From: Eurosta solidaginis
Lineage: Eukaryota; Arthropoda; Insecta; Diptera; Tephritidae
Length of the DNA: 64,000 nt
Assembly (NCBI RefSeq): GCF_040869045.1
Contig: NC_090322.1
Location: 193,005,477-193,069,476 of the forward strand
Reading direction: 5' to 3'
The notes beneath the pieces were generated by a model that was not told where the DNA came from, searched no databases, and saw only the letters and a program-made list of their open reading frames with translations. The position numbers and the translations under genes are program-made. Below are positions 11,490 to 22,781 of the stretch, in pieces (positions within the stretch are counted from its first letter, which is position 1; each line of letters opens with the position of its first letter).

Positions 11490-14400
11490 TTGATGTCTTC
11501 ATCTTTAAACCCCGTGGCCAATTCGCCGACTCCAAAGGAGAAAGCTGTACTGTTGGCAACCGCCATTGTCAAAGTTCGCGATTGCTCCGGACACTGGCAA
11601 TCAGCCCGCTTGCTGTTCGACTCTGGTTCACATGCCTCCTTCGTTACTGAGGCTTGTGTTCAACGCTTGGGTGTGCCGCGAAAAGCTTCTGCAGTAGTTG
11701 TCACAGGTATAGGTTCCTCACAAGGATGTCGCTCTAGAGGCGAAGCATTACTTACGCTGTCCTCATACTGTTCAGATCGATGCTTCTCCGTAAACGCATT
11801 AATTCTCCCTAAAATTACAAGCGACTTGCCAACCCAGACATTAGCAATCGCATCATGGTCGCACATACAAGGGTTGTTTTTAGCCGATCCGCAATTTATG
11901 AATCCTGGTCGCATCGATATTCTAGTCGGCATGGATGTTATGGAACAACTTCTCTACTCCGAATTCCGGAAGGGTCCACCTGGTACGCCCATGATTCAAA
12001 GAACTGTATTCGGTTGGACGCTGTTTGGTTGTGTCGACGGATCCGAAGATACTACGACTTGTCTACAGTCGTTGCATTGTGAGGTTCAATTGGATAAGGC
12101 GCTTGCCAGATTGTGGGAGTTAGAGGAAGCACCTCAAAAGCACCACCTCACCTCCGAAGAACGCCTCTGCGAAGAACTTTTTGAAGCAACGCATACAAGA
12201 GCATCCGACGGTCGATTCATTGTGGAGCTACCCATGAAGTCTGACGTGCTCTTAGGAGAATCCCGAGATTTTGCTGTGAGAAGTCTACTACGCATCGAGA
12301 GACGCCTGGCTCGTGACGACGATCTACGTGCACGCTACAACGAGTTCATGCAGGAACTCATCAACATGAACCACATGGAGGCTGCAGGAAAATCAGAAAA
12401 GCAAACTTTTTATATGCCTCACCATCCCGTCGTTAAGGAGTCAAGAACCACAACTAAGTTGAGAGTTGTTTTCAATGCATCGACTAAAACTACGAATGGG
12501 AATTCACTGAACGACGCTTTGCTGGTTGGCCCACAATTGCAGCAAGACTTATTTTCAATTTTGACACGCTTTAGAACTCATCGATATGCAGTAACAGCAG
12601 ATATAGCTAAAATGTACCGCCAAGTATGCGTCTCTGAGAAACACGTCGACCTACAACGAATCGTCTAGCGTCGTGATCCGTCCTTACCCATACAAGACTT
12701 TCGCATGTTACGAGTGACTTATGGTGTGGCAGCTGCGTCCCACCTAGCCGTAAAATCCCTGCAACAAACTGCAAAAAACTCCACTAACATTTGTAAGAAA
12801 GCTGTCGGCGTCATTCTTAATGATTTTTATATGGATGATCTTCTCACCCGCACGTCATCAAAAAAGGATCTGGTGAATTTGCAAAGGAATGTTTCAGAGA
12901 TCTTGAAAGAAGGTGGATTCGAGCTTCGAAAGTGGGCTTCGAATTGCGCCGAATTGGGCGCGGCTATTTCGAACGCGTCAGAAAATATATCTTATTACCT
13001 AGTCGACAGTAAGGAGGTTCACGCTTTGGGTGTAATGTGGAATACGGAGGAAGATTACCTGACGTTTACAGTTAATCTGCGAAAATCGCCTACTACTCTA
13101 ACAAAAAGAGCATTTTTATCGGACGCAAGCATTCTATTCGATCCTCTGGGGCTACTCTCTCCCGCAGGTATCAAACCAAAAATATGGTTCCAGGAGGTTT
13201 GGCGGAGCAAGGTTGGCTGGGATGACGTTATCCCAGAAACCATCGCAGTAAATTGGTTGGAACACCCCTCTGAGTTACAAATTCTTTCCAACTTAAAGGT
13301 TAACCGCTGGCTTGGCTTAGGTACGAATGGCTCGATCACGGAGTTGCACATATTTTCCGATGCATCCGAGCGAGCATACGCTGCGGTTGCATACGCCCGG
13401 ACCGTGAGAAACGACGGCACGGTAACTGTTGCTCTGATCTCGTCAAAGAGCAAGGTGGCACCCCTCAAAGCAACCACATTGCCGCGATTAGAATTGTGTG
13501 GTGCGCATCTAGCCGCTAAATTGGTGCGTAGCATTCGACACAGTTGGCACGATGTACAATATCCTATATTTGCATGGACGGATTCAACAATCACCTTGGC
13601 ATGGCTACAAGCCCACCCTAGCAGGTGGACCACTTTTATTGCCAACCGCGTTGCTGACATCCAGGAAGTTCTTCCTCCTGAATGTTGGAACCATGTCCGC
13701 TCGGAGCTGAATCCTGCAGATTGTGCTTCTAGAGGAATCACTCCATCTGAGTTATTGCATCACCATCTTTGGTGGACTGGTCCAGAGTTCTTGCAGAGCG
13801 AAGATCCTTTCTGGCAGCAAACGAGTACAAGCCATCACACAACCGAGTTAGGCATTAGAAGCAAGGTAACTACGCATGTCACTAGTTCCAACGAACATTG
13901 GTCCATTATGACTAGGTATTCGTCGTTTTCGAAACTTCGTCGTATCATCGCCTACGTCTTAAGATTTGTCGCCAACGCTCGAGCTGCAACTACCCTCCCG
14001 GTTGCGAAACGAGTTGGTCCCCCCAGCTGCCTGGAGATATATGAAGCCGAAATGCGATTGATTAGGTATACACAAAGGTTCTTCTTTTCTAACGAGATCT
14101 CTCTTTGCAGCGCAAAAAAGCCTATTCCGCGGCGCAGCTGTCTCGTGCGTTTGCAAGCATATCTCGATGAAAAAAATGTATTACGCGTTGGAGGTAGGTT
14201 GAAGAACGCGGCAGTATCTCCTGACGTCCGAAACCCCATTATCTTACCAAAAAACGCGCCTCTTGCGAAGTTGATTATCCACGATATTGATGAATATACT
14301 TTACATGCTGGACCCCGCATCATGCAGACAGTTTTACAACGCCGATACTGGGTTGTTGGCGCTCGAAACTTGATACGAAGCATCTATCACAAATGCGTCA

Positions 14401-15208
14401 AATGCACATGCCTGAATCGTAATCTCGCCACACAAGCAATGGGAGATCTACCTACAACTCGTACTACCTACGGTCTGTGTTTCACCCGCACCGCGGTTGA
14501 TTTCGCTGGGCCGTACATGTATAAATTCACTCATGGCAGAGTATGGCTGATACCAGACTACAATCGTTCTTTGCTGATTCAAACATCGAGTGGCGTTTCA
14601 ATCCACCATCTCCACCACACATGGGCGGTTATTGGGAAACCGGCATAAAACGAGTAAAATATCACTTAAAGCGCGCATTAAGGGAAACTCTGCTTTCCTA
14701 CGAGGAATTCAACACTCTATTGACTGACATCGAAGCGTGCGTATATTTTCGACCGCTTTGTGACAACACTACAACCGCTGGCGACTTGGAAGTCTTAACT
14801 CCTGGTCATTTTATCATTGGTGAACCGCTCAAGTCAATCCCAGAACCTGAGGGTCAAGGGTTCTGTGGAAATTTGTATCAGAGATGGCAGGTAATATCTG
14901 CCACAAGACAGCATTTCTGGCGTCGTTGGAGAGACGAGTATCTCGTCAGTTTGCAGCGCCGCACCAAGTGGCATCGCCCTTCACGCAATTTCGAAGAAGG
15001 AGATGTTGTAGCTGTATTTAGTGAAACTACTCCCCCCACAAAGTGGATACTCGCTAGGATAACACGATGTCATCCTGGAGCTGATGGTCGCGTGCGAGTC
15101 GTGACAGTAAAGACTGCTAACGGAGAATACGTTCGGCCGATTGCTAAATTATGCCTCCTCCCAACAAAGGCAGATCTATTTTGCGAAGAGAAAGAATCGT
15201 CATCATGA
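11490..15208 (+). pseudogene. BEL-A Pol (protease, reverse transcriptase, RNase H, integrase), inactivated
   Basis: The protease starts with LLFDSGSHASFVTE near residue 45 of the first ORF (11490-12668). Reverse transcriptase carries LRVVFNASTKTTNGNSLNDA and ADIAKMYRQV, then an in-frame TAG at 12666. The same frame resumes and contains YMDDLLT (about 12830), the catalytic YxDD box, and RNase H with IFSDASERAYAAVAY and AWTDSTITLAW. The integrase has a zinc-binding start and VDFAGPYM (first acidic residue) near 14500. The usual middle segment with the second acidic residue is then missing. The frame changes and the final part (14543-15208, with PPHMGGYWETGIKRVK) is the distal core and C-terminal domain. 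The deletion and breaks make it non-functional. Confidence 0.9.
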
Positions 15209-15327
15209 AATCAAAAAATTTCAGCTTTATTTTTTGCATATTTCCAATATTTTTTTTCTAACTCTGCATTGTAATCTTAATTTTGAACGTATCTTGCTTA
15301 TATTTAGATAGTTCAAGGGCGGCGGTA

Positions 15328-15643
15328 TGTTGAGTTCATAATCACAATATTTATAATATTATATTTTAGTTTATAAAGGGTTAATGCGCAAGCATAACAA
15401 TCATATGTTTGACATTTACTTTATATCTTTTTCGTTGTTATTACTTACTTACTGTCTTATCCTTGCAACTACCGCCAGCAGAATTCATTGTGTTCTAAAC
15501 CATTTTAATATAATTAAATAAACATTGTTAGTTTATACAATTAATGAATATCGTATCGAGTCAGCATTCGTTTATTTAATTGGATACTATTGGTAAGCCG
15601 CTACCCCCGTACAGTCCACCGCAGCTGATAAACCGCAGCACCA
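15328..15643 (+). repeat. BEL-A 3' LTR (316 bp)
   Basis: It starts TGTTGAGTTC directly after the purine-rich stretch AAGGGCGGCGGTA, the likely polypurine tract, and ends GCAGCACCA. It is followed by the duplicated target ACTGC and then by the gypsy frame. Confidence 0.93.
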
Positions 15644-15648
15644 ACTGC

Positions 15649-17897
15649 AGAACAGCGATACCCACAGATGGACAAAAAGGCACTGGCAATAGTATGGGCA
15701 GTTCAGAAATTTTTCAAATATTTGTACGCGCGTCATTTCACGCTAATCACAGATCATAAACCGTTGTCACAAATTTTACAACCAGACAAGTCTCTACCAG
15801 TACTTTGCATTAGCAGAATGGCTAATTACGCAGACTTTCTGAGTAGATTTGATTTCGAAGTGGTGTATAAAAATTCAAAGGCAAACGCTAACGCCGACTA
15901 TCTTTCACGGGCCCACCCTCTACGACAGCAACCAGTACAGGTGGGACATGTGCGGCAGGCATATACGGATAATCCAGACGAATACGACGAGTTCGAAAAC
16001 TTTGTGATTCGCCAAATCAACCAATTACCATTAAGATCCGACAAAATTGCAAACGAATCCAGAAAAGACGAGCGACTGGGTAAAATAATTAAACTGCTGG
16101 AAACAGGTCAATGCTTGAAGAGAACAGGATACAAGTCCCCAGAAGTGAGTTACAAGCTATCGTCAGGATGTTTGATGTTCGAGCATCGCGTCGTCATTCC
16201 ACCAAAGTACAGAGCCAAACTGCTTGACAATTTACACACATCACACCTAGGGATTGTCAAGATGAAAGGAATCGCCCGCTCATTCATATACTGGCCGGGC
16301 ATTGACAATGATATCGAAAACATGGCGAACAAATGCGAATCATGTGCAAAACGGGCAAACAAACCCGGGAAAAGTGGTGATCATCATTGGGAGTATCCCA
16401 AGGGACCGTAGGAACGCATTCATATTGACTATGCGGGGCCGTTCGAAGGAGCAATGCTACTGATAATCTCGGATGCGTATAGCAAGTGGTTAGAGGTGAA
16501 AATCACTAAATCAATTACGGCGGCCGCGACAATTAATTTGCTGGACGACGTATTTGCGGCTTATGGCGTTCCTCAAACGGTTGTATCTGATAATGGAACA
16601 AATTTCACGTCCGCGGAATTTAACAACTTCCTGACTACAGTCGGTGTTAAATATCACAAATACTCAGCACCGTATCACCCGGCAACTAACGGACAAGCAG
16701 ACCGAAGCGTACAGACGGTCAAGAACGCATTGAAAGCAATGGGTACCACGAATAGTTCTTTGCAGGAAAACATAAACGAATTCTTGAGACAGTACAAAAA
16801 TGCACCACATTCGACAACAGGCACCGCGCCAGCACTATTGTTTATGGGGCGGCAGTTACGAACACGATTGGACTTGATTCGACCAGAGGAAATCTCGAGG
16901 AAAGTAGAGGAAAAACAATACATGCATCTCAAGAAAAAGGAAAGAGAGTTCAAGGTAAATCAAAACGTATACTTCCTGTCGGGTAACCCGCGAATTTCTA
17001 AGTGGCTCAAAGGAACAATACACGCCCGTCTAGGGGATCTTCACTATCAAATACAATTCAATGGAAAAATGATAAAAAGACATGTAGACCAAATACGGAA
17101 GTCACACGCGGGGCCCGATAAAGCAACACCGGAAGTGAATCATCATGAAACGAGGGTTGCAGCTAAAGAGAACGGCACAGCTGCATCGGGTATAGTAGAA
17201 AACCACGAAGAAGTCGAAACACCCATAGAATCACCACAAAATATATCATTGGGATCAGAAGATTTGGAAGGGTTCTCTACTCCCAACACTACAATAATTG
17301 TTTATGGGGCGGCAGTTACGAACACGATTGGACTTGATTCGACCAGAGGAAATCTCGAGGAAAGTAGAGGAAAAACAATACATGCATCTCAAGAAAAAGG
17401 AAAGAGAGTTCAAGGTAAATCAAAACGTATACTTCCTGTCGGGTAACCCGCGAATTTCTAAGTGGCTCAAAGGAACAATACACGCCCGTCTAGGGGATCT
17501 TCACTATCAAATACAATTCAATGGAAAAATGATAAAAAGACATGTAGACCAAATACGGAAGTCACACGCGGGGCCCGATAAAGCAACACCGGAAGTGAAT
17601 CATCATGAAACGAGGGTTGCAGCTAAAGAGAACGGCACAGCTGCATCGGGTATAGTAGAAAACCACGAAGAAGTCGAAACACCCATAGAATCACCACAAA
17701 ATATATCATTGGGATCAGAAGATTTGGAAGGGTTCTCTACTCCCAACACTACAATAATACAGGACGATACACCGCCATCGCATTCAACACCAGCACGGCA
17801 GGCGACACCGGAAAGAGATCCGGAACTAAGCGAGACGCCGGCAGCCCCTCGGCGGTCGACCAGACAAAGGAAACCGAGAGTTCCATTCTCACCTTAA
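15649..17897 (+). pseudogene. Gypsy element, 3' part (RNase H, integrase), disrupted
   Basis: This continues the frame cut at 9216. RNase H motifs (DKKALAIVWAVQKF, LITDHKPL) are followed by the integrase zinc-binding region (HTSHLGIVKMKG ... CESCAKR). A TAG stops the frame at 16409. The integrase core continues from 16454 with ISDAYSKWLEV and VSDNGTNFTS, the first two catalytic acidic residues, and YHPATNGQADRSVQTVK with the third. The C-terminal part is duplicated (16839-17298 and 17299-17758), which shifts the frame. The last ORF ends at 17897 with a basic tail (RRSTRQRKPR). It has no env gene. It is inactive. Confidence 0.88.
16839..17758 (+). repeat. Perfect 460-bp tandem duplication in the gypsy integrase
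   Basis: The two 460-bp units are identical by eye over their whole length. Because 460 is not a multiple of three, the first copy runs into a wrong frame after its end. The identity implies a duplication much younger than the other damage, or an assembly artefact. Confidence 0.9.
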
Positions 17898-17918
17898 CTC
17901 CTGCAGCGGAAGGAAAAA

Positions 17919-18142
17919 TGTTATGTATGAAACGAAGTGGTAACGCCACACACTGAATTAATTTACTATCATTTTGGCAACTCTGTGCTTTACAAATGAG
18001 CCAACCTGTATATAGTTGAACCATGGTATTAACTCAACACATTTTATATTGAAATGTTCATATTCACTCATATTAAATAAACTTAGTAAATATACATACA
18101 CAAAATTAGCAACAAAATTTTTAATTTCCGTCACATGTCACA
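17919..18142 (+). repeat. Putative 3' LTR of the gypsy element
   Basis: It starts TGTTATGTATGAAACG directly after the purine tract GCGGAAGGAAAAA and ends CACATGTCACA. It has TG...CA ends and a length of about 224 bp, and contains AATAAA. No 5' partner is present in the window, so the boundaries rest on position and motif only. Confidence 0.55.
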
Positions 18143-18150
18143 ACTAAAAT

Positions 18151-18908
18151 TGGTAATAGTCTAGTTGAGGGGTCGAATGCTAATACGCTACCAAAAATAT
18201 CTAGAGAGGTGTCTTGACAACAGCATTAATAATCCGAAGGCGGAAAATAAAAATATTAACGCGTTCAAAAGATATTAACGAAAACCCGAAAAAAGACCCG
18301 CGGGTACCTCCGAAAGCGGGGGTCGGATCCATAGTATTTTTGCGCAGAACACCTTTCGGCGTTGGCGGCCTTCGGCCGAGCTTATAAAAAATAACCCTGG
18401 GCTACGCCATGCCACGTCCGGGTGTGTGGTTTAACCGTAGCTACCGCCACGGTGATGCACAATTTTTTTTGTGGGTACAAACACAACAACAACCACATGG
18501 AAATCGCCAATTTCAAATGCAAATATCTCCGGACAGAGATACAATTTTTCTTTTCCGCCATCGGATTATTGTTCTCGAGATTAATACGCGTTGTTTGACA
18601 CCTCTCTCGATATTTTTGGAAGCGTATTAGCAGTCGACCCCTCAACTAGACTATTACCCCGGGGGTCGGATCCATAGTATTTTTGCGCAGAACACCACGG
18701 TGATGCACAATTTTTTTTGGGGGTACAAACACAACAACAACCACATGGAAATCGCCAACTTCAAATGCAAATATCTCCGGACAGAGATAAAATTTTTCTT
18801 TTCCGCCTTCGGATTATTGTTCTCGAGATTAATACGCGTCGTTTGACACCTCTCTCGATATTTTTGGTATCGTATTAGCAGTCGACCCCTCAACTAGACT
18901 ATTACCCA
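18151..18908. mobile_element. Long-TIR MITE with an extra, internally deleted right half
   Basis: The left terminal repeat (18151-18212, starting GGTAATAGTCTAGTTGAGGG) pairs with the right one (18597-18658) over 62 bp with three mismatches. A second right half (18659-18908) repeats the sequence from 18319 on but lacks about 105 bp, and ends with a second copy of the right terminal repeat. The whole therefore has one left end and two right ends. The phrase GGATCCATAGTATTTTTGCG is shared with copies elsewhere in the window. No coding capacity. The following 18909-19527 shows only a (TAA)n run near 19245 and LINE-like 3' sequence. Confidence 0.85.
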
Positions 18909-19527
18909 AGTTTTTACGTGACAAGTACTAGACTAGTACGGTCTCGGATGTTGCGTTTCCGCCCTGGTTAGAAATTAAGAACACCCCAGGGAGCATTTGA
19001 AGAAATCTCACACCTACACCCAAGAATTCAGCCGCTTCAAGCTAAATTCCATAAATGTGCCTTCAGAGTCATCCATAAAGTGAAGGTAGTATTGTGCAGA
19101 TTAATGCCCGGCGAGGTCCGGAACTCGCAGTTGAGGAAATATAACTTCCCATATAGAAACTTGTCACACATAACATCGATCTGGATACTGTAATAGGTTA
19201 AAACTCTTATCCAGCATCAACCCTACATATGAAATGTATTTTATAATAATAATAATAATAAACCCAACGGATTAATACCCTCCAAAGCCCGCCCAACCGA
19301 CACGAGAGGCGCATCCGCATGACGCACGGATTTGTTTTTGTTTTTGCCGAGTTGTTGATAGGCGGAGGTTTGTTAAGCGTCGAGATCTAAAACTGCTCAG
19401 CTACAGAATAAAAATCATCAGCTGAGTATTATATACATAACAGTAGAAAATTATACATATAGTAAATTGTTAAATAAGTTAAGGATTTAGCATATAAAGA
19501 TTTTTATTTTTTTTTATTTTTATTTTG

Positions 19528-21447
19528 TTACGAGTTAAGATAGGATAGGACAGTTTTCCTTATAGTAAAAAGTGAATCTGTTATATCAAATGAATTCGAG
19601 TGAGAGTTAAAATCATAACACAAACACCGGAAAGGTTCATTTAATTCGAAGTTAGTTCTACACTGCCTCATAAGAAGAGGTTTGTAATGTCTTGACGCTC
19701 GTGATGGGACATTGAAGTTTACTTCGTTCAAAAGAAAGGGGCTAGAAATTAGTCCATTCAGTAGTTTAGCCATAAATAATACTCCTAGCATTTCTCTACG
19801 GCTAGCGAGAGTTGGAAGATTGATAAGCCTTAACCGACTAGTATAAGGTGGAAGATTATACGCAGAGTCCCAATGAAAATGCCTTAAAGAAAAAAGTAAA
19901 AATTGCTTCTGTATTGACTCAAGCCTATCTGCATGAACTTGATATCGCGGATTCCAGACTACTGATCCGTATTCTAGTATCGGCCTAACTAATGTGGTAA
20001 AAAGGGCGTTGGTTACATAAGGGTCACTAAATTCTTTAGACCTACTCTTCACGAATGATAGAACACCTCTAGCCTTATTGGCAGTAGTCGTAATATGAAG
20101 GTTGAAACTATGTTTAGCATCCATCGTAACTCCCAAGTCAACAAAATAATTTACTGATGCAAGACAAAAATAATCAATTACGTAAGAGGCTGCTGGCAAA
20201 GATCTCCGAGAGAAGCACATGAACTTACATTTATTGATGTTCAGCGGCATTAAATTCGCGTTGCACAAAGCAACTAAGCAGTTTAAATCCGCTTGAAGCA
20301 ATGGACGTTCTTCAATAGAATCATAAGACCTAAAAAGTTTTACATCATCAGCATACATTAAAATTTTGGAATATTTTATTATGGTACAGATATCATTAAT
20401 AAATTGCAAGAACAGAATTGGACCGAGATGACTGCCCTGTGGGACGCCAGAGGGAACATTAATGACCTCTGAAAGAGTATTTTTAAAAATTACTTGTTGC
20501 GTTCTACCGCAGAGATAAGAAGATATCCACTGACTGAGACCTGGTTGGAAACCAAGTCGATCCAGCTTGTGGATAAGCAATGAATGGGAAACTTTGTCAA
20601 ATGCTTTACTGAAATCAATGTAAATAACATCGGTGTGAAGATTTTCTCTAAATCCATTAGAAACATGCGTTGTGAATTCAAGTAGGTTGGTAATGGTAGA
20701 TTTGCCTCTATAGAATCCATGTTGAGAGTTTGCAATCAATGCAGAAATGGAAAATGTTAGCTGATTAGTAACAATGGCTTCAAACAACTTTGGGATGGCA
20801 GACAATTTTGCAATTCCTCGATAATTTTCTACACATGACCTACTGCCGTTTTTGTGGAGGGGTATTAGAAAAGATTCCTTCCAAGCAAAAGGAAAAACTC
20901 CATGTTTTAGGGACATGTTGAATAAATCAGTTAGGGGCAGATAAATGTGTTCTGCACATCTTTTGAGAAAACATGTGGGAATTAGATCAGGACCGTATTT
21001 ATAAGATTCCTTCAAAGAAGTTAAATATGTAAGAACCTCTTCTGGAGATATTGATGGAATATTAATTGCGTTAAGTGAGTCAAGTTCATACGGGTATTCA
21101 CTAAACAAAGAAATTAATTCAGCGGAATAGTTAGATTTGAAAAATTGTGCAAATAAATTAGCAATAACTTGATCGTCGCTAGAGAAATCATCACGGTATT
21201 TCATACCAGAAGGAAAGCCTTTAACCCTACGTTTAGAGTTCACGAAATTATAGAAAGCTTTCGGATTGCAAGTTATTTTCTTTTTCATGGCACAGAGATA
21301 GGTATTGTAACACTTTTTATTTAGTTCAAAATATTTATGACGCAATATAGAGTACTTCAAGTAGTCGGAGTGTGACCCCGTCTTCTTGTACAGCTTGAAG
21401 GAACGCGTTTTTTGTTTTTTAAAGATTTCAGTTCTTTGGTGTACCAT
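19528..21447 (-). CDS. Non-LTR retrotransposon reverse transcriptase ORF (639 aa), 5'-truncated LINE
   Basis: An uninterrupted 639-codon frame of a LINE ORF2. Reverse transcriptase motifs appear in order: FLIPLHKNGSRSCVENYRGI near residue 195, QHGFYRGKSTITNLLEF, VIYIDFSKAFDKVSHSLL, SGVPQGSHLGPILFLQFIND and the catalytic YADDVKLF near residue 362. The C-terminal part (DLGVTMDAKHSFNLHI, LVRPILEYGSVVWNP) is typical of the CR1/Kiri/jockey-like group. No endonuclease domain precedes it; the frame begins at MVHQRTEIFKK, where the element is probably truncated. The organisation matches the second LINE at 61653-63447, which is broken. The intact frame suggests a recent insertion. Clade placement is tentative. 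Confidence 0.88.
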   Translation of the reverse strand: MVHQRTEIFKKQKTRSFKLYKKTGSHSDYLKYSILRHKYFELNKKCYNTYLCAMKKKITCNPKAFYNFVNSKRRVKGFPSGMKYRDDFSSDDQVIANLFAQFFKSNYSAELISLFSEYPYELDSLNAINIPSISPEEVLTYLTSLKESYKYGPDLIPTCFLKRCAEHIYLPLTDLFNMSLKHGVFPFAWKESFLIPLHKNGSRSCVENYRGIAKLSAIPKLFEAIVTNQLTFSISALIANSQHGFYRGKSTITNLLEFTTHVSNGFRENLHTDVIYIDFSKAFDKVSHSLLIHKLDRLGFQPGLSQWISSYLCGRTQQVIFKNTLSEVINVPSGVPQGSHLGPILFLQFINDICTIIKYSKILMYADDVKLFRSYDSIEERPLLQADLNCLVALCNANLMPLNINKCKFMCFSRRSLPAASYVIDYFCLASVNYFVDLGVTMDAKHSFNLHITTTANKARGVLSFVKSRSKEFSDPYVTNALFTTLVRPILEYGSVVWNPRYQVHADRLESIQKQFLLFSLRHFHWDSAYNLPPYTSRLRLINLPTLASRREMLGVLFMAKLLNGLISSPFLLNEVNFNVPSRASRHYKPLLMRQCRTNFELNEPFRCLCYDFNSHSNSFDITDSLFTIRKTVLSYLNS

Positions 21448-21497
21448 ATTTGGACTAGTTCAGTGAAAGCATGTAATGTTACATGACACCAATCGCA

Positions 21498-21899
21498 GCG
21501 GGTTAGGCGGTCAGAATATACCCGCGGTAGGTATGCCTGTCGTAAGAGGCGACTAAAATACCAGAATCGGAGTTGTGTAACGCAACCCTATCAGGTTGCC
21601 AGCGCAATATATAGCTTCTCCAAACCCAATTGTCAACCTCACCTATTCGCGGAGAATCCTGTTTCACTAACAGACTTGGCTCTGGCGACCCCATGCTCCT
21701 CATGAAACTTGAGGGTGGAAGAGGGATGGCCTGAAGGTTTAACGTGGCCATATAAATCGTTCCCGAGATGGTCGGGCTAGCACCTTAATGTTGATGTGTT
21801 ACCGGAGCGTACCTGATCTGTATCCGGCAAAGGACCATTACATCGATAACACTCCCAAAGCCTTCGGGGTGCAACCTTATCGCTACAACAACAACAACA
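21498..21899 (+). mobile_element. (CAA)n-tailed SINE-like element with target-site duplication
   Basis: It starts GCGGGTTAGGCGGTCAG and ends in (CAA)n. The flanks ACACCAATCGCA (21486-21497) and ACACCAATTGCA (21900-21911) form a 12-bp duplication with one mismatch, as expected for target-primed insertion. The AT-rich stretch 21912-22780 contains no gene that I can recognise. Confidence 0.85.
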
Positions 21900-22781
21900 A
21901 CACCAATTGCAATGTGGAAGCAGCGCCTCTAACACTCATGTTTCTTTAGTCTTATCCTGTTGAAGACGCAAGCTTCCCTGAGCTTACGTTAGAGGATATC
22001 AATGTCAGTTTTTGAGTAATCTCATTTTTTTCAACGCTGTATTTTTTGTTCTTTTTGCAATGTATATCATGAAACCCATAGCTTTCGTTCTCAATATCGT
22101 CATTTCAATCGTTGGACCCCTAAATACTCAATAATTTTAAATTTTTTGAGATTTTTAACGACTTAAGTATATGCAAAAGTAATTAGTGGTAATATTAACA
22201 CGACCCTCAAATCTCTCCGGTATATCCTCTCCAACCATAGGATGGTTAGACGAAACAAAAAGCCATCCTTACACACTTCAGATCAAGAGCCAAGTATACA
22301 TTTAGTTATTTATATTTATTCTTAAAAACGCGTAGAATCATACAGATTTTTCTTTATAATTCTAATGTTTACAATTTTCAGAAGTTGTGTAATTTTCTTT
22401 ATATGTATATTTTTTTTATAAAATAATTGTAATTAATTGTTATTATGCTGATAAAATATTAAGTTCATTGTTTTATTATAATTTTTGTTTTTATGTTACT
22501 GTTATACATTAAAAATGTATATTGCCTTTAAGATATCTACAGCATGTCGCTAGGATAGATCCATAGATGTCCCTTATTTCATATTTTAAAGGTCAAATTG
22601 AAAAATCATCAAAATTGATAAATTGTTTTAGTTAGAATTTATCGAAACTCTAAATAAGCCAACAATTTTTGGTGTGATTTTTATATACTATTTACGAATA
22701 TTTTGCTTTTTTATAAGGTCGGAAACATTAAATTTGGTACGAAATTAAGCCAAATGAATCTTAAAATTAAGAAAAAAAGAG

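Larger units (their letters stand above)
9217..15643 (+). mobile_element. BEL/Pao LTR retrotransposon (BEL-A) inserted in the gypsy element
   Basis: The LTRs at 9217-9814 and 15328-15643 begin TGTTGAGTTCATAATC and end CCGCAGCACCA. The target-site duplication ACTGC (9212-9216 and 15644-15648) has the 5-bp length usual for BEL elements. Removing the element and one duplication rejoins the gypsy RNase H reading frame. The internal region has a tRNA-Tyr primer site, gag, protease, reverse transcriptase, RNase H and a damaged integrase. It is dead because of frameshifts, an in-frame stop and an integrase deletion. Confidence 0.93.

Noticed and set aside
13055..13741. 228-aa minus-strand ORF
   Set aside because: It is the shadow of the BEL-A reverse transcriptase/RNase H frame.
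17919..18142. An env gene in the gypsy element
   Set aside because: There is no ORF between the integrase end (17897) and the putative LTR.
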